A stretch of 64,000 bases of DNA from Zizania palustris (Eukaryota > Streptophyta > Magnoliopsida > Poales > Poaceae): the NCBI GenBank assembly GCA_019279435.1, contig JAAALK010000284.1, positions 21,754,390-21,818,389 of the forward strand, given 5' to 3'. Made by a program: the position numbers and the translations under genes. Positions 1 through 12,200 of this stretch are shown in pieces. How positions within the stretch are numbered: the first letter of the stretch is position 1; each line of letters begins with the position of its first letter. The notes beneath the pieces were generated by a model. That model was given only the letters and a program-made list of their open reading frames with translations, searched no databases and had not been told where the DNA came from.

Positions 1-416
1 ATGGTTTCCCATAGCATCCGATTTGACTACAACATCATCAATGTAAACTTCTAACATAACCTCTAGCCAGTCATGAAAGATTAAGTTCATAGCGCCCTGA
101 TATGTGGCGCCAGCATTCTTCAAACCAAAATTCATGACGACCCACTCGAATAAACCGACAAAACCAGGGCATCGAAACGCAGTCTTGTAGACGTCCTCTT
201 CGGCTATAAAGATTTGATTATAACTAGCATTGCCATCAAGAAAACTTAGTACCTTATGCCCTGAAGCATCGTTGATTAGCATGTCGGCTATCGGCATTGG
301 ATACTCGTCCTTTGGAGTGGCTCTGTTCAGATCCCTGAAATCAATACATACTCGTATCTTGTCGCTCCCTTTCTTTTCTACAGGCACAATGTTAGCAACC
401 CATTCCGCGTACCTGC
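1..416 (-). pseudogene. Ty3/gypsy reverse transcriptase fragment (Tat-like)
   Basis: Read on the minus strand from about 414 down to 1, one frame stays open and gives the start of a gypsy reverse transcriptase: YAEWVANIVPV, then an RVCIDFRDLN motif, DEYPMP, and the catalytic YIDD box (about 47-30) followed by VVVKS. The sequence resembles the Tat-lineage RT at 33.4 kb, so a Tat-type element is likely. The domain runs off the left edge of the window. At its upstream end it is cut at 416/417 by a copia LTR, so it is a fragment and cannot be expressed as a complete polyprotein. RT identity is secure; the lineage is inferred. Confidence 0.85.
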
Positions 417-663
417 TGAGGAGCCATGCTGAATAGCGTGGGCCTCATGGCTCCAGAAGTGATGAGTCATTGTCAACGATAGTCAAAGAGGACAAAAGAA
501 GAAGAGATCTGTTGTTTCATGGGCCACGTGTGACTCAGGTACACGGGCAGCGAGCGACTGTCGGGCAGAGGAGGCTGCGAAGTCGGGCTGGCCCAATCCG
601 GGTACATGGGCTAGAAGCAGTAGAAGACCCACTGGGCTGTTGACCAGGGTTGACTCAGGTACA
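417..663 (+). mobile_element. 5' part of a SIRE-type copia LTR, interrupted by a gypsy insertion
   Basis: This stretch starts TGAGGAGCC and matches the first 247 bp of the LTR at 13723-15312 with about three differences by eye. Homology stops at 663, inside the target GTACA, where another LTR begins. The LTR itself had inserted into a minus-strand gypsy RT at 416/417. It could be the 5' LTR of the copia whose body is at 6679-13722, or belong to another copy; the assembly gap prevents a decision. Confidence 0.8.
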
Positions 664-901
664 TGATGAGGACATCACTTCACATGATACACACATGGAG
701 CCTCCACCTACAATTCAATTACAAGGACCAATCACACGCGCCCGTGCCCGTCGCTTGAACCATGAGGTTAATTCTTTCCTTAGCAACAATGTTAATATTT
801 GTTTGGACGGGATGCTACTGAATACTAGTGATATGTTGTTGCTTAGGAACATGGGAGATGGAATAGGAGAGTTGGAGTTGAAGACGGAATCGCACGGATG
901 A
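664..901 (+). pseudogene. Polyprotein C-terminal tail encoded inside a gypsy LTR
   Basis: The open frame from the LTR start to the TGA at 899-901 encodes DEDITSH, then a GPITRARARRLNHEV motif and NSFLSN. This looks like the C-terminal end of a grass Ty3/gypsy polyprotein. In such elements the gag-pol frame runs on into the 3' LTR, so the 5' LTR carries the same codons without an upstream gene. Here no pol precedes it (a copia LTR does), so it is not a functional gene. The frame has no internal stop. Confidence 0.55.
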
Positions 902-1574
902 TTTGAAGTCAAGAATTTGCTGGTCCGGACTACATCAACCACCCTGCACCAAAATGGGCATAACTTCCTTATACGAAGTCCGATTGGCGCGTTCTTTGAC
1001 TTTTTGGAAAGCTGAGGAGAAGACGGATCGTTTGCCGTTGGTTTCGTCTCATTTGGAGTCTCGAGTCGACCTGTGAGTTTAAAACAGTCCTGCGTGACAG
1101 AACTGGGCCGTGTTGGCCCATAGTCCAAGTCTGTTCGTCTTCTAGCCCACAGCCCAAGTCTGTACGCCTCCCACAGGCTGCTCACGCCCTATATATTCAC
1201 TCCAACAACCTTTAGGGTTATGTTTTGCTTTGTTTGCATCTACACTTGTGTGTTTAGATCCCGCCTCTTGCACCGGACCGATTGGCTGCTGCATTGGCGT
1301 TTGTGAAACCTCACCTTATCATTGTTTGTCTGTGATTTGGCATTCGACTTGTATCCTTCCTGTTCTTGCTTGTGTTCTTGGGTTCGCTTGCAGGAATTAG
1401 CCTTCGTGGCGAGGTCAATCGTGTTCTGCGTGGTTGATAACCAACGGAGACAGTGGTGTAACGATTGCAAGGTTTTGATCCGCCGGACCGGAGCCTTGGA
1501 TCGCCAACGTCGAGATTCTCCACCAACCCAAGTTATCCTTTACCTAGCGGAAGATCGGGACCATCCCCCCATCA
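664..1574 (+). mobile_element. Ty3/gypsy 5' LTR (chromovirus, possibly CRM-like)
   Basis: The 911-bp unit starts TGATGAGG and ends CCCATCA, giving the inverted termini TGATG/CATCA. A tRNA-Met primer-binding site follows after two bases. A TATA-like CCTATATATTC lies near 1187. The first part is coding-like (see 664-901). It interrupts a copia LTR after GTACA, which would be the target duplication, but the other end is lost in the gap. The TGATGAGGACATC start resembles CRM-type centromeric elements as I recall them; that lineage call is tentative. Confidence 0.7.
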
Positions 1575-1576
1575 GT

Positions 1577-1588
1577 TGGTATCAGAGC
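1577..1588 (+). promoter_or_regulatory. Primer-binding site (tRNA-iMet) of the gypsy element
   Basis: TGGTATCAGAGC lies two bases after the LTR end. It is the standard plant retrotransposon match to the 3' end of initiator tRNA-Met and fixes the orientation as plus. Confidence 0.85.
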
Positions 1589-2816
1589 TCAGTTTTCCCG
1601 TTAGGTAATCTCGATCTGCTTTTGTTTTTACCCAGAGTCCAGAAAACCGCAACAAAAAAATTTCCCACCGAGAACCCCTTTGTGCCTTGCGATTTTAATT
1701 TCAGTTTTAACTTTGTTGAGTTCGTGTTCTTGGTCGAGTCTTGTTGCTGGTTTAGTCATCCCTTTGTGTCGTTTGAGTAGTAGTTGTTCTTGTGTCTCAG
1801 AAAAAAAATTCCCCACCGAAAAACCCCCCTTCCGCAACCCTATTTGTTTTCCACATCGACTCTTTGTGACCCCCCTTCAGTAAAACAGGCATAACTTTTC
1901 GCTCGTTTGGCAGAAAAATCTGAACTTTTTTGAGCGTGTTCCTGACCCAATTTGGGTGGGTACGCTAACAGGGTTTCCCTGTTAGCCCTCACCAAAATCG
2001 CCAAAAAAATCAGGAAGATAAAGAACAAAATTGGTCAAAGTTTTTGCTCGCCGGACAGCGAACTTGTTTGAATTTTTGTGAGCCACATCCCACCTCAGTT
2101 GTAGGTGCCCATTTTTGTGGTTGCATCTCTTGTCATCCTTGTTCAAAAAAAATAGAGTAAAAAAAAGAAGAAAAAAATCAAAAAAAGAGAAGAAGTGGTA
2201 GTAACAGCATTATCGGCGGCAGTAACAGATTCTGCTTGTTCGATCTCTTGTCCGAACTCTTTTCCGGTCAGCGGTAGTAACAGCATTATCGGCGGCAGTA
2301 ACAGATTCTGCTTGTCCGATCTCTTGTCCGAACTCTTGTCTGATCAGCGGTAGTAATAGAATTATCAGCAGCGGTAACAGATCCCTTGTCCGATCTCTTG
2401 TCCGATCTGCAGAGAGCTGAATTTGGCCTGTGTTGCTTCCATTTGAGTTTTGGGCACATAGTTTCCCTCTATTGCTTGAATTTTCACCTTGGGAGCACTA
2501 AGGCCAGCAACTTTGACGAGTACTAGGGAATACTTATTGAACTTGGTTTAACTGTTATTATTATCGCTAATCCTTGCTACTCACTTTGCCTTCCAAGCTA
2601 CACCCTTCTCTTGGTCAGGACGGGTTCATTTCTTGCAATTGTACACCACCCTCCACTTGGTTCATCACCTGTAGGCCGGTGACCTCACTTCGGCGTGGTA
2701 AGAACACTTGCAAGCGTGGGTAAGGCGCTTGACGGATTGCTTCCACCACACACCCACCACCCCACCTAGCTGTTTTCCATAAGGATTATTCTTTGTTGTT
2801 TTGTCTTTTCACTAAC
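1589..2816 (+). other. Gypsy 5' leader, non-coding
   Basis: The untranslated leader between the primer-binding site and the gag start is about 1.2 kb. It contains a degenerate internal duplication (near 1630 and 1800, around CAAAAAAATTTCCCACCG), an A-rich stretch near 2150 and the 76-bp tandem repeat at 2194-2409. No coding region is supported. Confidence 0.6.
2194..2409 (+). repeat. 76-bp tandem repeat in the gypsy leader, about 2.8 units
   Basis: Units start at 2194, 2270 and 2346. Each begins AG(T/C)GGTAGTAA and contains GGCGGCAGTAACAG and CGATCTCTTGTCCG. The third unit is shorter and more diverged. Confidence 0.85.
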
Positions 2817-3213
2817 ATGGCAGATAACAGCGGCACCCCTCCATCTGATTTTAATGACTGTGTCTCATGACGTGCTCTACTAGAGTCTCAGCGGCAGACC
2901 CAACATTCCATCGAACATCTCGCGCGTACTGTGGCTGACCTAGTGGACCGAATGACTGCCTTGGAAACACGATTGCCTGCTGCACAAGCCAACGATGACC
3001 ATGTTGAAGAGGAAGACGATCATATTGAAGAGGAAGATGACCTATCCTATGCCGGAAACAATGCCATTGACCCTGACGAGGCTGCACGTCATCGCTTTCA
3101 GTTCAACCGTCAAGGTATGGGCGGCCACCGCAACCGCCCTCCACGAGGTAACAATGACAACCACAGGAACAATGATCCTTACTCTAAGGTAAAATTTTCA
3201 GTACCTCCTTTTG
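2817..3213 (+). pseudogene. Ty3/gypsy gag, N-terminal part, truncated at the assembly gap
   Basis: ATG at 2817 begins MADNSGTPPSDF. An in-frame TGA at 2868 falls at codon 18, where a CGA arginine codon would fit. The same frame then continues through an acidic, His/Glu/Asp-rich stretch (about 2990-3045) to an NNDPYSKVKFSVPPF motif, which is the usual entry into the gypsy capsid domain. The frame is open until the run of N. The gene is therefore broken by a stop and its remainder is unsequenced. Confidence 0.75.
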
Positions 3214-3313
3214 NNNNNNNNNNNNNNNNNNNNNNNNNNNNNNNNNNNNNNNNNNNNNNNNNNNNNNNNNNNNNNNNNNNNNNNNNNNNNNNNNNNNNNN
3301 NNNNNNNNNNNNN
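3214..3313. other. Assembly gap (100 N)
   Basis: Exactly 100 N. The sequence before it is gypsy gag and after it is the interior of an unrelated Tekay-like LTR, so an unknown length is missing and the join is not sequence-supported. Confidence 0.99.
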
Positions 3314-6300
3314 AGCCCTAAGGAAACCTCACCGGCGCATGGGAAGTCCCTCCTCGGTTTCCCCCTGTTAGCCTTCCTTTTCCACCGCCGACGGGCCTAT
3401 AAGTACCCTGGACACCACCGCAGCCAAGCCATGCCACCAAATTGCCCCTTCATCTCTCTCCCGAGCCCCTGCGCCATTTTTGCACCACCTCCCCTAGTTC
3501 GGCTCCAGCGAGCCCTCGCCAGCGCTCTGAGTCGTCGCCTCCCTCGCCGTCGCCACTGACAGGACCCCCGACACCTCCTCTACCCCGGCCCCACCTCTGT
3601 TGGACCGGATCACCGCCAAAAGCTCGCCATCGCCATCAAACCGAAGCCTCCCCGTCGCCTCTCCTCGCCGCCGGTTGCCATCAGACCCTCGCCGCCGCCA
3701 CCTCCGGTACGGATGCACTCCCCTCACTCCCCTCTGCCCATTTTTGCAGTCACCCGAGGCCTTAGGCCATCACCATCGCCGGTGGGCGCTCGCCGTCGTT
3801 CGGCCGGCGCTGGGGACGAAGCCCTCGGCTTCCCCCGTGTCGCGCGCGTGCCGGACGGCGCCTCTGCCATTCGATCTGGACTGAACGGCCGAGATTAAAT
3901 CACACAGTGATTAGATCTCATCCGCTCGATCCAACGAAGGGGTATCGGTTGATCCAGGCCGTCCGCAGCATTTTAAAACCCCGCCTCACTATGGGCCGTT
4001 GGATCTTGATCAAACGGTCCTGGGTCATCCGGCTCACACGTGCAGTCAACGGTTCACGGTGAACCCAGTTCACCGTGGACCAGGGGCTATTTTCCTATTT
4101 AAATAAAATTCAAAAAATAGCTTTAAACTTTAAAAATTCATATCTTGCTCAAATTAACTCCAAATTTCACCATTTTAATTCTGGAAAATTTGTCTTTTCA
4201 TTCTCTACACATTTATGCAATAAAAACAACATGTTTATTTTGGCACATAATAATCTTATTAAATAATTAAGAAAAGTCCCCTTTAGGAATTAATTAATAT
4301 TTCAATAAAATAATTCAGATAAACCCTTAAAAATTTATAAAGTAATTTCAGAAGATATAATGGCTCTATTTCACTGTTATTAACACAATAAAAATGGAAT
4401 GACCATGTTGTCCATGACATTTTGTTAAATAACATTCCTAAGACCCCTTTAGGGTTTAATTATTATTTCATTTAAATAATTCAGAAAAACTCTTAAAAAT
4501 TTATATATTAATCTTAGATGAAATATTGACTCCAGTACACTGTTTATAAGCCAATAAAATATAATAAGTCATTTTGCCCATTTTAGATTCTTAAATAAAC
4601 ATTTCCAAGGCCCTTTAAGATAAATGATTAATAAAAATACAACACTTTACAAAATATCATGAATAGATTCAGAGGACTTAATGACTTTATTCCACTATTT
4701 TAATGCAACAAAAATAACATGGCCACTTTAATCTATTAATTAATATTGCAAAAGCCCTTGCAGGATAATTAAGTAATTCATATAATAGAAGTTAAACACT
4801 TTATAAAAATGTCATGACAACTTATATAATAACTTCAGAAAACCTAACAACTTGAGTTTACTATTTTTAATACAATAAAAATAGAATATTCATTTTGCCC
4901 ACTTTGTTCCATTAAATCATAGTATACAAAGCCCTTTTTAATAGTAAAGATCCATACTTTATAAAAAAATTATCTTAAAGCTAGATGACAAACTTCAAAA
5001 GACTTAATAATTTAAAGTCACTATTTTTGATACCATAAAAACATCAAGGCTAATTTATACCTCTCTAAGTTCATCTCTAAAAAGGGGAAGTAAAAACCCC
5101 TAGGAAAAATAAATTACATCAAGTCATAAATTCAGAAATCTCATTAGGAATCAACCTTAAATATTTAAGTAGCAATTCCCTAGAATTTAAGTCTCTATCT
5201 CCCTTACGTAAACCCAACGACAACTTGTATGCTTGTATGCTTGATTTTGGATTGTTTATTGAATGTTGTATTTACTTTTCCGTATCGAGAAGACTACGAC
5301 GTCGTTGAAGATCCGGAGTTCTATCCCGAGGTTCCTCCTTCACCCTTTGCTGAGCAAGGCAAGTCATCGACCACCTCTGTTGAAACAGTTGATCATATTG
5401 AGCCCATGTTTTAATAAATTATCGCTATAACTCATAGGTTAATATTGCATTAGTCAAATACCAAGCCCTACACTTATATTTATTAGATCCCCGTCCTTGT
5501 GTGCAAACCCAAGCCATGCTTATTGAGCCTTAACTCCTTGTCACTCTACAAATATTATATTAGCTAGTGCCCAATGTACCGGCACAACTGCTATAGGATA
5601 TAAATAATGAGTCGTAGTTAGTTGGATTCTGGTATATGAAATACCCCGTTATTCTTGCCTCTGGACTCTGTTGGAGTTGGGTATGTTATAAGTATGGTGG
5701 GTTCTGGATGCAAGCTCGGAAACTGGTTGGTCGCACCCGGGGCACTATAAGGACCGGTCTGCGGGATCTGTTGCAAAGCACTTCCGTACCAACCACAAGT
5801 CTAATGGGTAAGTCCTAACTGGAAGTGTGGAACACTCCGTCTCTCGGCACCATAGTGGAGGGGGCAAGGGGCAAGCCTGCGGGCGACTTGTACCAAAGGA
5901 GGCTCAAGGGGGGTATGGTGGGGCACCGACGCGTCGGGACACCATATGAAACCTATAAGAGGGTGCTGTTGAGTCGGAGAGGACCATATGGAAGGTTTTG
6001 GCACGAGTTCCCGTGGAATGGGTCATCTCGTTACACTTCGGTGTAAGTGATGAGTGCGTGCCTTGTGGGTACAGTGGTACATCTCTGATCAGAGTAAAAT
6101 CAATCTTTTCGAAAAGCCGAGCTCACGGTCAAGGGCGGGTTGTGTGACTACTCGCAGTTAGTTTACAATTGGTTGAATGATTGAGTTATTCATGGCATGT
6201 AAGGACTATTGTGCGAGGAGGTGAAACGTACTCCTCGAGTTAGAAGGTGATGATGCATACACATGTTTACTTTTCCGTACTAATAAATTGCTCACAATTA

Positions 6301-6678
6301 ATGCTTTACAATTATGCTGCTTCCGCAAAACTAGCCACCATCTCCCTTGATTTTTTCCTTGCATTATATTTGCATTCGGTGGCTTGCTGAGTACATCTGT
6401 ACTCACCCCGTTGACTTACACCATCAGAGCTCGTCTACTACGAGGAGGATGAAGGTCTGGAGTAGCGACCCAGTCAAGGCGAGACTGGAAGAAGGCGTTC
6501 ATCTAGGACCCTTGATTTTTATTAGTTTCTCTTCACTTTCATTCACTTTTGTATTAATGCGGTCTACGAACCGTGAATGATTGCCCGTCTTGTACGTGGT
6601 CGTGTGATGAACGTCTTGTTTTATTGATTTTCTATGGAATTTCAATAAAGTCCTGATTTATTAAATCGGGGCGCGACA
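3314..6678 (+). mobile_element. Tekay-like Ty3/gypsy LTR (family A), 5' end lost in gap
   Basis: The segment matches, in the same order, the solo LTR at 60341-63648 (which is reversed): a GC-rich promoter part with a CCTATAAGTACC TATA-like box near 3398, a CACGGTGAACC block near 4050, the AAGACTACGACG block at 5289, and a 3' end GGGCGCGACA at 6678. It is followed by CACTG, a target duplication also present at 15602-15606. It is longer than the solo LTR because of an AT-rich tandem array. There is no coding capacity: the proline-rich frames near 3440-3890 are composition artefacts. Confidence 0.8.
4278..5060 (+). repeat. Degenerate tandem array of about 165-bp units inside the family A LTR
   Basis: Unit starts are marked by a CCCTTTAGG-like motif at about 4278, 4443, 4608, 4753 and 4930. 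Each unit then has an AATTAAT-rich part, ACTTTATAAAA, a TTCAGAAGACTTAATGACTTT-like part and AATACAATAAAAAT. Units are strongly diverged and about 145-177 bp long. The homologous segment of the solo LTR (about 61860-62000) holds only about one unit. Confidence 0.65.
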
Positions 6679-9202
6679 CACTGAGTTTGAGTGTGTGAGT
6701 CATCTCTCCACTGCGAGAGAGATCTGGGCTACCCTCAAGGCACACCATGAGGGAACAGCACAGGTCAAGGCTCGGCTCTATCAGACCTACCGGCGTGAAT
6801 ATGAGAATTTCACACAGAAGCCGGGTGAATCTGTTGAGGCTTTGTTTGGTCGTTTTCAGTCGATCATAAACAAGCTTCGGGACAACAAGGCTGAGGGTGC
6901 TCAGTTAGTCTCAGATCATGAGCAGACGCTCAAGGTTCTCCATACCTTGGACCCAAAGATCTGGGAGATCAAGGTATCCTCTATCGTTGAGAGCACTTCT
7001 TACGATACCTTGACCATTTCTGAGTTATTTAGCAAGCTGAAGGCCACTGAGGTAGATATCCAGTTGAGATCAAATCTCACTGGTTCTGGATCAAAATCCC
7101 TGGCCCTTGCTACACCTTCTGTTGATCCCTCTGCTGTGAGCTGTGCTGGGTTCTCTTTGATGTCTATCACTGAGGACTAGCTTGAGTCTTTGGGAGATGA
7201 TGATTTGTGTCTGTTTAACAACCGGGTGCGTCGTGTCTATGACAAGAGAATGTTCAAAAGACACGGCACAAAATCCGGATGCTTTGAGTGTGGTGATCCA
7301 GGACACTTCATCGCCGACTGCCCCAAGCGCAATGGACACAAGAAGGGCACCGGTGGCAGCTTCCACGACTCTGGCAAGCATGAGAGCTCATCCTTCAACA
7401 AGGGCAAGCCGAAGACCCGATTCTTCAAGAAGGCCCTGAAGGACTACCGGCGAGAGAACAAGAAGCGCGACAAGGCCTTCTTCGCCGAGATGGAGAAGAG
7501 CTACTCCAAGCAGTCCACGTCTTCTTCCTCTTCATCAAGCTCAAGCGATGAGGAGATCGTCATCAGGAAGGGGAAGGACAAGGACGATCCGGCGGGCCTC
7601 TGCTTCATGGCCTTCGGAGACAAGCCGAAGAGCCGCTCACACCAGCGCCGAAGATCCCGCAAGAGCTTCTGTTCAATGGCTCTTGGGGATAAGGAAGAAA
7701 AGAGCTCCTCCGACGACTCCGACGACAACAACAAGGTATCATCCTACGAGAGCGAAATCGTTGATTTACTTAAGAGCAATCGTCAGGAGTTGAAATATCG
7801 GGAAAAACTGCTTAGGGGGGCTAAGAAGAGGATAGATGAGTTAGAGAGTGAGCTTGTCGTGGCCAACGGCAGAATTGAGAGTCTATCTTCTTCCCCTTGC
7901 TTGGGTGATAGCAGTGAGTGCCCGAAGTGTGAGGTGCTTCTGTGTGACCTGTCGACTCTGAAGTCCAGGTACACAGAAAGGGTTGATGAGAGGGACGCTT
8001 TGGCCACTGAGCTTGAAAGCACTCAGTTGGAGCTGAAAGATGCTCAAGCCACTGTCGTCGCACCCTGTGTTGATTGCCCATCTCATCTAGTTGTCTTAGC
8101 TGAGCTGAAATCCAAGGGCGATGAACAGTTGGGTGATTTGGAGAGGTTGAGAGCTGATCTTGCACAGACTAGGCTAGAGCTTGAGACATTGTCAGTTCCA
8201 CCCACTGTCTGTGAGAACTGCCTGTCTCTTAGAATGGAATTGATTAAGCTAAAAGCCGAGAAGTCTGTTCAAGTAGAGAGTGAGTGTGAAACCTGCTTGT
8301 CTCAAGTGGAGGTTCTAGCTTCCTTGAGAGAGGAGCTAGCAGATTCTCAGAATGAGAACTTTTACCTCCGTTCTATCCTGAGTTGCATCAGTGCCAGAGA
8401 GCCACAGCTCGGCATGATGATCCAGCAGTTCAAAAGGCAGGATGGGTTTGGAGTAGGTTACACCTACACCAAGGCTGACTTTGAGAGTGCCATCAGCCGG
8501 GCAGTGGAGTGGAGTAAAATGACTCCAGAGCAGAGGTATCCCAAGACTCACTCCACTGAGTCTTCCTAGGCTTGTCAGTCCAAGGATGGAGTGATCCATG
8601 AACCACCTAAAGCTCCACCCAAGAAACCTATCTGGGTTCCAAAGCCCAAACACCTCCACACTTCTCTTGACTCTCTTCCTGGACCCTCTCAGCCCAAGAA
8701 GACCACACCAAATACTACCAAGCCCAAGAATCCTAAACCTCAATCACATCCCAAGAAGCCCACCTATCATTGTGAGTATTGTCAGAGAGACGGGCATCTT
8801 ACGGAGTTCTTCTTCAGAAGGAAGCGGGTTGAGAGAGCAGAGAGGGCTCGTAGTGAACAGGAGCAGTTCTACCAGCAGGGTGGTAGACTGCATGTTCCTC
8901 GGCGCGGAAAGAGGCTGGAGGCCAGGCCGCGTCATGTAGGTGGTGGTAGAGGAGACGGCCTTCTTGCCCGTGCTCCAGTTGGTGGTGTCCATTCCGGCAG
9001 AATTCCAGAACGTGTTGGCTACGGTTCTGGACCTCGTGGACGCAGGGTTAGACAGAACCGAGGACCGCGCTTTGAGCCGCGTTTTGGTCCAAACTCTTTT
9101 GATGGTTTTCGCTTTCCATCTTTTGAGCAGATGGCTCGACACTGGTTTAGCTCTTTTGCTAAACCTGGTGCCGGACCATTTGCTCCCACTTACAGCCACT
9201 GA
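6679..9202 (+). pseudogene. SIRE-type copia gag, 3' portion, with stop codons
   Basis: The frame opens directly after the family A LTR with EFECVSHLSTAREIW, the middle of a copia gag (the 5' part is at 15378-15606). It carries the UBN2-like gag domain, then a CCHC zinc knuckle CFECGDPGHFIADC (7280-7321), a Ser-rich SSSSSSSSSDEE stretch, a long Leu/Glu-rich coiled-coil part (about 7740-8370) with recurring CxxC pairs, and a second knuckle at 8771-8812. The last Cys of that second knuckle is Phe; in the homologous copia at 41497-41538 it is Cys. In-frame TAG stops occur at 7178 and 8567. The frame ends at 9202 and pol continues in the next frame. Non-functional. Confidence 0.85.
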
Positions 9203-9204
9203 TT

Positions 9205-12200
9205 GTGCAGGACCGGGGACTGGAGGATGTTTGGATCATGGACTTAGGATGCTCTCGCCACATGACAGGACATCGCAGATGGTTCTCCAGTCTCACTCCC
9301 CTGAGCTCCAAAGAATACATCACGTTCGGGAACAGCGGTCAAGGGAAAGTAAGTGGCATAGGCTCAATTCGCATTTCAGATCATTTCTCTTTGAAGAATG
9401 TTGCTTTGGTTAAAAATTTGAACTTCAACTTGATTTCTGTTTCGCAACTTCTTGAGGATGGTTTGGAAGTGCGTTTTAAGAAGGGAAATTCTTCTGTGGT
9501 TGATTCTAGAGGGTCTTTGATTTGCCAGATTTTACCTTTCGGTAAAGTTTTTCGAATTGACTTCTCTAGTTCTTTTGGCCCTTCTCGCTGTTTGATTGCT
9601 GGATCTTCTTCTGAGCTCTGGAAGTGGCATAAGAGGTTAGGTCACTTGAGTTTTGATCTGCTAGTCAGGTTAAGCTCTATGGACCTCATCCGAGGATTGC
9701 CCAAGCTTAAGATGGAGAAGGATCTAGTTTGTCATCCCTGTCGTCATGGGAAAATGGTTGCCGCTTCTCATTCACCTGTGACTTAGGTGATGACTTCGTA
9801 TCCGGGCGAGCTTTTACATTTGGACACTGTAGGTCCTGCTCGGGTACGCTCAGTCGGTGGGAAGTGGTATGCACTTGTGATTGTTGACGACTTTTCTCGA
9901 TTCTCGTGGGTTTTCTTTTTGGAGTCTAAGGATGAAACGTTTCAGTTTGTTCATGACCTGATTTTGAAGCTGAAGAATGAGAACAATGGTCGGATGCGAG
10001 CAATTCGCTCCGACAATGGCTCTGAGTTCAAGAACTCTCAGTTCATCAGCTTCTGTAGTGATCAGGGTCTGGACCATCAGTTTTCTTCTCCTTACACTCC
10101 CCCACAGAACGGCGTTGTGGAACGAAAGAACCGCACGCTAGTCAAGATGGCCAGGACGATGCTCGATGAGCACAGGACTCCTAGGTGTTTTTGGGCTGAA
10201 GCCATGAACACGGCTTGCTATCTGGCCAACCGCATCTTTCTTAGAGCTTACCTTGGTAAGACATCATATGAACTGCGGTTTGGCAGACAGCCCAAGGTGA
10301 GCCACTTGCGAGCGTTTGGCTGCAAGTGCTTTGTGCTCAAGAAGGGAGGGCATTTGGACAAGTTTGAGTCTCGTTGCTGGGATGGCATTTTTCTTGGTTA
10401 TGCATTGCATTCTCGAGGCTTCCGTGTTTGGAACCTCGAATCCCAGATGCTTGTCGAGACCTATGAGGTTTCATTTGATGAGTCCTTGCCTTCTTTGACT
10501 CCTTCTTTTGAGCCTTCTGATGGTGAGCTCGGAGAGTCCGTCTTCGAGGAAGATGATGACACTCCAGCCACTAATGAGGGTGGGCCTTCTGCACCCCCCG
10601 CAGAGCCCACACCTTCTGAGACTTCGACTGAGGATGAGGGCGGACCTCTGATCACTTCTTCCACTACGATCGAGCCCCCTCAATCGAGTCCAGAGGTGCC
10701 AGCTGCTGACTCCGGTGAGGTGACTTCGGATCACCAGGGAACCCGAGCAGTTCAGCGTGATCACCCCTCAGAGCTCATCATTGGTGATTTGACTGAGAGA
10801 ACTTTGCGTTCTTCTGCCTCTCTTGCTGTGTTTGCTGAATCTGTGTTTGTTGCATCTTTTGAGCCCAGAGACGTTTCTCATGCTCTTTCTGATTCTAATT
10901 GGATTAATGCTATGCAAGAAGAGCTTGAGAATTTTGTCCGTAATCGGGTTTGGACACTAGTTGAGCCGCCACCAGGATGCAACCCCATAGGCACCAAGTG
11001 GGTGTTCAAGAACAAACAAGGTGAAGATGGGGTTGTGGTGCGCAACAAGGCTCAACTAGTTGCCTAGGGTTATTGCCAGAAGGAAGGTATTGACTTTGAA
11101 GAAACCTTCGCTCCTATTGCCCGTCTTGAGTCCATTCGTATTCTTTTAGCTTTTGTCGTTTCGAAGGGTTTTAAGCTTTTTCAAATGGATGTTAAGAGAT
11201 CTTTTCTGAACGGGTACATAGAAGAGGAGGTTTATGTTAGGCAACCCCCCGGTTTTGAGAACCCTAAGTTTCCTCGACATGTTTTTAAGTTGCACAAAGC
11301 TTTATACGGGTTGAAGCAAGCCCCCAGGGCTTGGTATGACCGGTTGAAGCAATTTTTGTTGGGGAAGGGCTTTGTGATGGGTTCTGTGGATAAAACTCTT
11401 TTCTTGCTCAGAGATGCTTCAGATTTCTTAGTCGCTCAGATTTATGTGGACGATATTATCTTTGGTGGTACTACTGACTCTCTTGTGTCCAAGTTTTCTG
11501 AGCAGATGCACAGCGAGTTTGAGATGAGCCTCATGGGTGAGCTCAAGTACTTCTTAGGGCTCCAGATCAAGCAGACCAAGGATGGCACCTTCATCCACCA
11601 AGGTAAGTACACTCGTGATATGTTAAAGAAATTTGACTTTGGTGGTGAATTGAAGCCGCAGATGACCCTGATGGGCACATCTGGGGGTCTGGACAAGGAC
11701 GAGAGCGACGTCAAGGTCAATGAAAGGGAGTTTCGAGGGATGATCGGTTCGCTGTTATACTTAACGGCAACAAGACCAGACATACAGTTCGCCGTGGGAC
11801 TTTGCGCGCGCTTCCAGTCTTCACCACGCGCGTCTCATCGGCAGGCTGTCAAGCGCATCTTCAGGTATCTCACTTATGCGCTTGATATTGGTCTTTTCTA
11901 TTCAGCATCATCTTCTCTCGATTTATCTGGATTTTCAGATGCCGATTTTGGTGGGTGCCTGGTTGGATCGCAAGTCGACTTCCGGTACTTGCCAGTTTCT
12001 TGGTTCTTCTCTTGTATCTTGGTCTTCTCGAAAGCAATCTGGAGTTGCTCTTTCGACCACAGAGGCTGAGTATGTAGCTGCTGCTAGCTGCTGCTCACAG
12101 TTGGTTTGGATGATTTCCACTCTACGAGATTTTGGGTTATTCTTTCCTACCAGAGTTCCTTTGTTTTGCGACAGCACTAGTGCAATTAGTGTAGGCAAAA

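Noticed and set aside
3442..3898. Proline/serine-rich frames after the gap
   Set aside because: They lie in the GC-rich promoter part of a Tekay-like LTR, with no conserved motif.
7501..8165. Minus-strand frames opposite copia-1 gag
   Set aside because: Shadows of the gag coiled-coil coding region.
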